Source: Propionibacterium sp. (lineage in GTDB: Bacteria > Actinomycetota > Actinomycetes > Propionibacteriales > Propionibacteriaceae). Taken from it: a stretch of 5,526 bases of DNA. The notes below the pieces were generated by a model that searched no databases, was not told the origin of the DNA, and worked only from the letters and a program-made list of their open reading frames with translations. The DNA lies in contig JAAYZP010000433.1 of NCBI GenBank assembly GCA_012514785.1, positions 1 to 5,526 on the forward strand, given 5' to 3'. The position numbers and the translations under genes are program-made. Of this stretch, positions 1 through 4,660 are shown piece by piece (the first letter of the stretch is position 1; each line of letters opens with the position of its first letter).

Positions 1-2
1 AG

Positions 3-461
3 TCAGGCGACCGACAGGACCACGAGCCCCAGCATCATGATGGTGCCCAGGACGACGCCGACGATGGTCAGGATGCCGATGATCTTGCCGATCCAGTAGC
101 CCACCTTGAGGCCGCCGTCGAAGCGGTACGGGGCGCCGGCGTCGATCTCCTTGCGGGCGTTGCCGCCCATGTACCAGGCCACGAACGCCAGCGGCGAGAA
201 GAAGAACGACAGGATGCCGAGGATCATCACCGTGTTGGCCTGCGGGTGCTCGCCCTGCGGGCCGTAGCCGCCATAGCCGGTGGGGGCCATGCCGTAGCCG
301 GGCTGCGGCTGCTGCCCGTAGCCCGCGCCGTAGGGCGACTCGCCGTACGAGGGCTGGCCGTAGGACGGCTGGCCGTATGGCGGCTGCTGGTCGTAGCCGC
401 CCTGCCCGTAGTCGGGCTGCTGCTGGTCGCCGTAGCCGGGCGTCTGTCCGTACTGAGACAT
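3..461 (-). CDS. DUF4190-like two-pass membrane protein with a Tyr/Gln/Gly-rich N-terminal tail
   Basis: This is a 152-residue protein of unknown function. Residues 1-75 are low complexity with spaced tyrosines (12 Tyr and about 14 Gln in the first 70) and near-repeats such as YGQPSYGQPSYG. A first membrane segment follows at about 77-97, then the short polar motif WYMGGNARKEI (96-106), then a second hydrophobic stretch at about 121-150. Two helices around a G-x-A-x-x-E-I loop, late in a small protein with a Pro/Gly/Gln-rich tail, is the architecture of actinobacterial DUF4190-type proteins; that family call is by recognition only. The start is well supported: AGGAG lies 6 nt before the ATG. 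The stop, TGA, is at 3-5. The gene lies 35 bp downstream of a paralog on the same strand and is probably co-transcribed with it. The tail may act as a disordered or protein-binding arm; that is inference. Confidence 0.85.
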   Translation of the reverse strand: MSQYGQTPGYGDQQQPDYGQGGYDQQPPYGQPSYGQPSYGESPYGAGYGQQPQPGYGMAPTGYGGYGPQGEHPQANTVMILGILSFFFSPLAFVAWYMGGNARKEIDAGAPYRFDGGLKVGYWIGKIIGILTIVGVVLGTIMMLGLVVLSVA

Positions 462-467
462 GCGTCG

Positions 468-472
468 CTCCT
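468..472 (-). promoter_or_regulatory. Ribosome binding site of the downstream DUF4190-like gene
   Basis: On the minus strand the sequence TTAGGAG ends 6 nt before the ATG at 461. AGGAG (complement of 468-472) is the best Shine-Dalgarno match near any start in the window, and it fixes the start of this gene inside the short 35-bp gap after its paralog. Confidence 0.7.
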
Positions 473-496
473 AAGGAAAGTCCGTGATCAATGGTG

Positions 497-1033
497 TCAC
501 ATCGTGCCAAGCATGGCGAAGAGCACGAGGATGAGGAAGAGGTAGAGCACGACGCCGGCGATGGTCAGGATGCTCGCGACGATGCTCAGGATGTAGCCCA
601 CCTTCAGCGCGCCGTCCCAGCGGTAGTTGGCGCCCTGCTGGATCTCCTTCTTCGCCTTGCCGCCCATGTACCAGCCGAAGAACGCCGGGATGGCGAAGAG
701 GAACCCGAGAATGCCGAGGACGAGCACGGTGGTGGCGCGGGGATGTTCGGGGGCGGGCGCCCAACCGCCGGCGTAGCCGTAGCCCGGCTGCTGCTGGTAC
801 CCCTGGTACCCCCGGTAGTCCTGCTGCGGGTGGGGCGGCGGCTGGACCTGCTGCTGCTGGAACTGCGCGTGGTGAGGGTCGACGTAGGGCTGGGCCACCG
901 GCTCCGGCCCCGGGGTGGGCGACTGCCGCGCGTAGCCGGGGCTGGCGCTCTGGGCAGGCGGCGTCGTCGGCGACTCGTAGGCCGACTCGAAATCGGGCCC
1001 CTTGCGCTCGTACGGCGACTGTTCTTCGCTCAT
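497..1033 (-). CDS. DUF4190-like two-pass membrane protein with a Pro/Gln/Tyr-rich N-terminal tail
   Basis: This is a 178-residue paralog of the adjacent downstream gene, function unknown. Residues 1-98 are low complexity and probably disordered, acidic and Ser/Pro-rich at first, then Gln/Pro/Tyr-rich with a QQQQ run near 59-62. The first membrane segment spans about 101-122, followed by the polar loop WYMGGKAKKEI (121-131), then a DG-LKVGY segment and a second hydrophobic stretch at about 145-173. Membrane region and loop align with the neighbour almost without gaps, while the tails differ, so the pair looks like an old tandem duplication. The frame is open to an upstream GTG at 1051, but the ATG at 1033 is preferred: a purine-rich GGGAAAGG lies 6 nt before it, and the extra six codons of the longer form would be encoded by that ribosome binding site. 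It is first in a probable two-gene operon divergent from ptsI. Confidence 0.85.
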   Translation of the reverse strand: MSEEQSPYERKGPDFESAYESPTTPPAQSASPGYARQSPTPGPEPVAQPYVDPHHAQFQQQQVQPPPHPQQDYRGYQGYQQQPGYGYAGGWAPAPEHPRATTVLVLGILGFLFAIPAFFGWYMGGKAKKEIQQGANYRWDGALKVGYILSIVASILTIAGVVLYLFLILVLFAMLGTM

Positions 1034-1039
1034 GGCATA

Positions 1040-1047
1040 CCTTTCCC
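1040..1047 (-). promoter_or_regulatory. Ribosome binding site deciding the start at 1033
   Basis: The minus-strand sequence GGGAAAGG lies 6 nt before the ATG at 1033. It is only a moderate match to AGGAGG, but its position favours this ATG over the in-frame GTG at 1051, which would place the site inside the coding sequence. Confidence 0.5.
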
Positions 1048-1056
1048 TCACGATCC

Positions 1057-1086
1057 AGGATAGGCGCCTCGTGGCTGTCTTGCGAA
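1057..1086 (-). promoter_or_regulatory. Candidate sigma-70-type promoter for the DUF4190-like pair
   Basis: On the minus strand a TATCCT hexamer (complement of 1057-1062) fits the actinobacterial -10 pattern TAnnnT. An upstream TTCGCA (complement of 1081-1086) matches four of six bases of TTGACA with an 18-bp spacer. Transcription would start near 1050, giving a 5' leader of about 17 nt that still contains the ribosome binding site. The -35 overlaps that of the divergent ptsI promoter. The call rests on motif match and spacing only. Confidence 0.4.
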
Positions 1087-1113
1087 AACGCTCCGCGCCT
1101 CTAGAGTGGACCC
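1080..1113 (+). promoter_or_regulatory. Candidate promoter for ptsI, predicted to give a leaderless mRNA
   Basis: TTGCGA (1080-1085, four of six matches to TTGACA) is followed after 16 bp by TAGAGT (1102-1107), which fits TAnnnT. The last base of the -10 lies 7 nt before the ATG at 1114, so the predicted first transcribed base is the A of the start codon. The usual ribosome binding site is correspondingly weak: only AGAG at 7 nt and GGA at 3 nt before the ATG. Leaderless mRNAs with this geometry are common in actinobacteria. Start and promoter therefore support each other, without experimental proof. Confidence 0.5.
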
Positions 1114-2790
1114 ATGAACCTGTCCGGCATCGGGGTGAGCCCAGGCGTCGTGCAAGGACGTGTGGTGACCGTCCACCATGTCGACGTCGAGCTCCCCTTC
1201 GCCGAGCCCGCCGAGCAGGACCCCGCCCGGGCGCACGACGAGATCCGCGACGCGCTCGACGCCGTCGCCACGGCCATGGAGTCCCGGGCCGCCCGCGTCG
1301 CGGATGCCGAGGCGAAGGAAGTGCTCAACGCCACGGCCATGATCGCCCGCGACCCCGCCATCGCCGACGAGATCAGCAACCAGCTCCGCCTCGGGAAGGG
1401 CCGCCTGCGCGCACTGGCCGGCGCCATCGAGCACTTCGCGATGCTGCTGAACGACCTCGGCGGCTACATGGCCGAACGCGTCACCGACCTCCGCGACGTC
1501 CACCGCCGCGCGCACGCCCGCCTGCTGGGTCACGTCGAACCCGGCATGCCGGAGCTGCAGAGCCCGGCGGTCCTCGTCGCCCACGACCTCGCCCCCGCCG
1601 ACGCCGCAGCCCTCAACCGCGACATGGTGCTGGCGATCGTCACCGAACAGGGCGGGCCGACGTCCCACACCGCCATCCTCGCTGCCCAGCTCGGCATCCC
1701 GGCAGTCGTCCGCTGCGAGGGCGTCATCGCCGCCGCGCCGCACACCCTCGGCGTCGACGGCAGCACCGGCGAGATCACGCTGGACCCCGACGAGGCGCAG
1801 ACCCGCGAACTCATCGACCGCAGCCGGCGACGCGCCCGCCTGCAGGAACAGTCCAAGGGGCCGGGCCGCACGAGGGACGGGCGGCACGTCGAGCTGCTCG
1901 CCAACATCGGCACCTTCGCCGACGCGATCACCGCCGGCGGCGCCGACGTCGAGGGCTCCGGGCTGTTCCGCACCGAGTTCATGTACCTGGGGCGCCAAGG
2001 TGCTCCCAGCCTCGAGACGCAGACCACGTGCTACCGGGGCGTGTTCCAGGCCTTCGGCGACCGCAAGGTGGTGGTGCGCACCCTCGACGCCGGCGCCGAC
2101 AAGCCCCTCGGGTTCGCGTCGGTGGGCACCGACGTCAACCCCGCACTCGGCATGCGGGGGCTCAGGCTGCAGCGCGAGATCCCCGGGCTGTTGGAGACGC
2201 AGCTGGAGGCGATCGCCGCCGCGAGCGCGCAGAGCGACGCCGACGTCTGGGTGATGGCGCCCATGATCGCGACGGTGGCCGAGGCACGCTGGTTCGCCGA
2301 CGCCGCCCGCGCCGCCGGTCTGCAGCAGGTGGGCGTGATGGTCGAGGTGCCGAGCGCGGCGCTGCGGGCCGACCGGCTCCTCAGCACCTGCGACTTCGCC
2401 TCCGTCGGCACCAATGATCTCTCCCAGTACCTTTTCGCCGCCGATCGGCTGCAGGGGCGGCTCGCGTCGCTGCTCGACGCCTGGCAGCCGGCCCTGTGGC
2501 AGCTGACCAAGCATGCGTCCGACGCGGCGGCACGGGCCGGCAAGCCGATGGGGATGTGCGGCGAGGCGGGCGGCGACCCGCTGCTGGCCCTCGTCGCCGT
2601 CGGCGCGGGCATCTCGTCGCTGTCGATGTCGCTGACGAAGGTGCCGCTGGTGCGCGCGTCGCTGGCGATGCACACGCAGGCGCAGTGCGAGGCCATGACG
2701 GAGGCCGTGATCGACTCGCTCACGCCGGAGGACGCCCACAAGGCGGTGCTGGAGCTGGCCGACCCCGCCGTCGCGGAACTCCTCGCCTGA
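1114..2790 (+). CDS. ptsI: Phosphoenolpyruvate-protein phosphotransferase (PTS enzyme I)
   Basis: Enzyme I takes phosphate from phosphoenolpyruvate onto a histidine and passes it to HPr, the first step of sugar uptake by the phosphotransferase system; it is cytoplasmic and works as a dimer. The 558-residue length is normal for actinobacterial forms. Domains in order are the N-terminal HPr-binding helical region (about 3-122), the swivelling phosphohistidine domain (about 146-220) and the C-terminal PEP-binding barrel (about 245-540). The active-site histidine is His185 in GGPTSHTAI. PEP and metal residues are visible as Arg286 (GLFRTEF), Arg322 (VRTLDAGADKP), Glu411 (VMVEVP) and Asp435 (SVGTNDL). 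The catalytic cysteine is Cys482 in GMCGEAGGDP. The first signature is atypical: Ala191 replaces the usual Arg six residues after the histidine. The ATG at 1114 gives the expected N-terminus (MNLSGIGVSPG). No ptsH or EII gene is adjacent, so HPr must be encoded elsewhere. Confidence 0.96.
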   Translation: MNLSGIGVSPGVVQGRVVTVHHVDVELPFAEPAEQDPARAHDEIRDALDAVATAMESRAARVADAEAKEVLNATAMIARDPAIADEISNQLRLGKGRLRALAGAIEHFAMLLNDLGGYMAERVTDLRDVHRRAHARLLGHVEPGMPELQSPAVLVAHDLAPADAAALNRDMVLAIVTEQGGPTSHTAILAAQLGIPAVVRCEGVIAAAPHTLGVDGSTGEITLDPDEAQTRELIDRSRRRARLQEQSKGPGRTRDGRHVELLANIGTFADAITAGGADVEGSGLFRTEFMYLGRQGAPSLETQTTCYRGVFQAFGDRKVVVRTLDAGADKPLGFASVGTDVNPALGMRGLRLQREIPGLLETQLEAIAAASAQSDADVWVMAPMIATVAEARWFADAARAAGLQQVGVMVEVPSAALRADRLLSTCDFASVGTNDLSQYLFAADRLQGRLASLLDAWQPALWQLTKHASDAAARAGKPMGMCGEAGGDPLLALVAVGAGISSLSMSLTKVPLVRASLAMHTQAQCEAMTEAVIDSLTPEDAHKAVLELADPAVAELLA

Positions 2791-2808
2791 CTTCCTGCCC
2801 CACTGAGT

Positions 2809-2823
2809 GGTTGTCAACCGTGC
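2809..2823. repeat. 15-bp direct repeat, left copy, downstream of ptsI
   Basis: GGTTGTCAACCGTGC occurs here and, identically and in the same orientation, at 3405-3419. The core GGTTG-T-CAACC is itself palindromic. This copy lacks the second arm that makes the right copy a hairpin. The word is AT-rich for this window, so a chance exact repeat is unlikely. The two copies bracket the decayed DUF559 locus. Confidence 0.7.
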
Positions 2824-2862
2824 AGAGGCTGTCGCTGAGTCGATCGGGGACCTTGGGAATGA

Positions 2863-3017
2863 TGCGTCACGGCCCTCGAGATGCTCCTCAGCTGCGTGGT
2901 CGCTTCGCGACTCCATGGGACAAGAAAGCGACGCACCCCCCAGGTGCTCGGCCGTCCGAGGCACTTGCTGGTTGAGCTCCCGGCGCGACGCGGTCCCTGA
3001 GGTGCGGAGCGGAGCCC
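2863..3017 (+). pseudogene. Out-of-frame middle fragment of a DUF559-family gene
   Basis: The 227 bp between ptsI and the ORF at 3018 hold no intact gene, but the frame starting at 2863 reads as a plausible DUF559 inter-domain segment (TALEMLLSCVVASRL, later RHLLVELPARRGP) until a TGA at 2998-3000. Restoring one base just before 2998 would carry this peptide straight into the frame of the next ORF (LRCGAEPMLGD). That suggests a single-base deletion in an ancestral gene. Upstream of 2863 the frame has TGA at 2836 and 2860, and no sequence resembling the usual N-terminal winged-helix region remains, since ptsI ends at 2790. GC content drops visibly between about 2800 and 2960. The resemblance was judged by eye, so a chance reading frame is possible. 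Confidence 0.45.
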
Positions 3018-3470
3018 ATGCTCGGTGATTCGCCATTCAGCAACAGGCTCTGTGCCACCGCCGGCATCGAGAGCGTCCTGGAGTGGTTGTTCCTCCGTGA
3101 CGTGCTGCGCCCCCACGGGCTGCCGGAGCCCCGGCGGCAGGCATCGACGGAGGCGGGCAGGGTCGACTGCCTGTACGACGAGTTCGGCGTCGTGATGGAG
3201 CTCGACGGGTTGCGCGACCACCAGGACGGCTCGCGGGACATGTTCCGCGACAACGAGCATGTGCTGGCGGGACGCAAGGCGCTGCGGTTCGGGTTCACCG
3301 CCGTCGCCCGCGACGGTTGCCGCGCGGCAGCGCAGGTGGCCCGCGGGCTGCGGAAGGCCGGCTGGCAAGGACGGATGCGAAGCTGTGGGGTGCGCGGAAA
3401 GTCGGGTTGTCAACCGTGCTCGGTTGACGATCGTGATCTGGAGCCGCCGTACACCCAGAGGATCGCGTAG
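3018..3470 (+). CDS. DUF559-family protein, C-terminal nuclease-like domain only (probable gene remnant)
   Basis: The 150-residue ORF resembles the C-terminal domain of actinobacterial DUF559 proteins, which have a Vsr-like PD-(D/E)xK fold and usually follow an AbiEi-type winged-helix N-terminus in proteins of roughly 280-320 residues. Visible marks are SVLEWLFLRDV (19-29), HGLPEP (33-38), Asp50 in GRVD, Glu61 and Asp63 in VMELDG, His68, RDNEH (77-81) and LRFGF (89-93). The putative active-site acidic residues are therefore kept. Homology fades after about residue 120; the last 25 or so residues are encoded by a hairpin repeat and by antisense of the converging GT87 gene, overlapping it by 61 bp. 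The ATG has GGAG 8 nt upstream, so a short protein could be made, but the out-of-frame fragment upstream suggests the tail of a broken gene. Function is unknown; family members are often listed as possible nucleases. Confidence 0.6.
   Translation: MLGDSPFSNRLCATAGIESVLEWLFLRDVLRPHGLPEPRRQASTEAGRVDCLYDEFGVVMELDGLRDHQDGSRDMFRDNEHVLAGRKALRFGFTAVARDGCRAAAQVARGLRKAGWQGRMRSCGVRGKSGCQPCSVDDRDLEPPYTQRIA
3405..3432. repeat. Right copy of the 15-bp repeat, forming a strong hairpin
   Basis: Bases 3405-3419 repeat 2809-2823 exactly. Here the word continues into an inverted arm: GTCAACCG (3409-3416), loop TGCT, CGGTTGAC (3421-3428), a perfect 8-bp stem. In plus-strand RNA it extends to 12 pairs (3405-3432) with two G-U wobbles. 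It lies at the meeting point of two convergent genes and contains the TGA stop of the GT87 gene (3410-3412). It could act as a bidirectional terminator without a U-tract, or be a copy of a dispersed palindromic element; the sequence alone does not decide. Confidence 0.6.
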
Positions 3471-4660
3471 GCCGCGAGCAGGAGCCACAGCCACGCGTTG
3501 CCGAGGATCTGCTGCCACCACGCCCAGTGGTAGGCGGCGTCTCCCTCGTAGGCCCACCACCATTGCGGGCCGTGGAACAGCGTCACCGCCCCGACGGCCA
3601 GCCACGCCCACGGCGCGACCCCGCCGCGGCGCACGCCCAGGTGCAGCATGAGGATCACCGTCGGCACCATCCACACCCAGTGGTGCGACCAGCTCACCGG
3701 GGACGCGAACAGCGCGTAGAGCCCCATCGCGGTCATCCCGGCCACCTCCCGCTCCCCCAGCCGGTGGATGAGCGCCAGCACGAACAGCCCGACGACGGCG
3801 CAGCCGAGGAACCACCACAGCCCGGACACGTCGTCGCCGGCGATGCGGTGGATGAAGCCGTTCAGCGACTGGTTCGACGCGTACCCCGGCATCCCGATCC
3901 GGCCGGTGTCGGTGAGCGTCTCGGACCAGTACTGCAGCGAGTCGGCCGGGCGGACGAGGAAGCCGATCCCCGTCCAGAGCGCGAACGACGCCAGGGCCAC
4001 GCCCAGCGCGCGCCAGTCGCGCCGCACGAGGAAGAAGGCGAGGAACACCGCCGGCGTGAGCTTGATCGCGATCGCCAGCCCCGTGAAGCCGCCCCGCCAC
4101 CATCTGCCGCGCCCGACGACGACGTCGAGGACGACGGCGAGCATCAGCAGGGAGTTCACCTGGCCGAAGTCGAGGCTCTGGTGGACGGGGTCGAGCCAGA
4201 GCAGGACGGCGGAGGCCGCGACGGTCACCGCGGCGAGGGCCGCCCCGCGGAGGTCCGTGACCGCACGCAGCACGAGGGCGATCACCGCGACGGTGGCCGC
4301 CACCGTCGCGACGGACAGCAGGTAGCTCGCCCACGCCAGCGGCATCACGGCGAACACCGTGAAGAACACGGCCGCGATCGGCGGGTACGTGAACGGCAGC
4401 CCCACACCGATCTCGGTGGGCGGGATCTCCCCGTAGAGGCTGCGTCCCTCCAGCATCATCAGCCCGCCGATGCGGTAGACGTCGACGTCGATCCGGTAGG
4501 GGTTGAACGGCTCGACGAGCGGGATGCCCAGCGTCAGCATCCAGGCGGACGCGACGAGCGCCGCCAGCGCGGCCCATTGCGCCCAGCGGGTGCGCAGGTA
4601 CCAGGCGCCGATGCGGAGGAACAGGGTGGCCACGGGGTCCAGTATGCCGGGGCGGCTCAC
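3410..4660 (-). CDS. GT87-family polytopic glycosyltransferase (probable polyprenyl-phosphate mannosyltransferase)
   Basis: This is a 416-residue integral membrane protein with about ten hydrophobic segments, the GT-C-type layout of GT87 (formerly DUF2029) enzymes such as mycobacterial PimE. Such enzymes use polyprenyl-phosphomannose on the outer face of the membrane to extend glycolipids or lipoglycans. Visible marks are the early-loop acidic motif in RIDVDVY (Asp58 and Asp60; Asp58 is the likely catalytic base by position), SLYG (74-77), FTYPPIAA (90-97), DFGQVN (164-169), KLTPAVF (200-206), ASNQSLNGFIHR (261-272) and SWSHHWVW (323-330). The start is GTG at 4660: GGAG lies 5 nt upstream and the codon overlaps the previous gene's TGA by 4 nt (GTGA), indicating translational coupling. 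The last residues (GSRSRSSTEHG) are encoded by the hairpin repeat and look non-conserved. Family membership is fairly secure; acceptor and sugar are not known. Confidence 0.85.
   Translation of the reverse strand: MSRPGILDPVATLFLRIGAWYLRTRWAQWAALAALVASAWMLTLGIPLVEPFNPYRIDVDVYRIGGLMMLEGRSLYGEIPPTEIGVGLPFTYPPIAAVFFTVFAVMPLAWASYLLSVATVAATVAVIALVLRAVTDLRGAALAAVTVAASAVLLWLDPVHQSLDFGQVNSLLMLAVVLDVVVGRGRWWRGGFTGLAIAIKLTPAVFLAFFLVRRDWRALGVALASFALWTGIGFLVRPADSLQYWSETLTDTGRIGMPGYASNQSLNGFIHRIAGDDVSGLWWFLGCAVVGLFVLALIHRLGEREVAGMTAMGLYALFASPVSWSHHWVWMVPTVILMLHLGVRRGGVAPWAWLAVGAVTLFHGPQWWWAYEGDAAYHWAWWQQILGNAWLWLLLAAYAILWVYGGSRSRSSTEHG

Noticed and set aside
246..460. Repeated CCGTA-type units at the left of the window, considered as a possible CRISPR-like or DNA repeat array.
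   Set aside because: They are the codon-level trace of the Tyr-Gly repeats in the DUF4190-like tail. Spacing is irregular and in frame, with no unique spacers.
1049..1051. The in-frame GTG at 1051 as the start of the upstream DUF4190-like gene.
   Set aside because: Using it would place the purine-rich ribosome binding site inside the coding sequence and within a nt or so of the predicted transcription start. The ATG at 1033 fits better.
2791..2862. A possible rho-independent terminator for ptsI.
   Set aside because: Apart from the compact palindrome GGTTGTCAACC, whose one-base centre cannot form a normal loop, I found no GC-rich stem with a suitable loop or a T-tract.
2807..3028. A 73-codon ORF just after ptsI.
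   Set aside because: It shows no recognisable motif, has no good ribosome binding site, starts at the repeat and ends just inside the DUF559 ORF. The alternative frame from 2863 gives a better family-like peptide.
1048..3036. A 662-codon open frame on the minus strand opposite ptsI.
   Set aside because: It is antisense to a clear enzyme I gene, crosses the ptsI terminus and the DUF559 remnant, and its peptide is low-complexity His/Arg/Gly/Ala-rich with no recognisable domain. This is the usual shadow frame in high-GC DNA.
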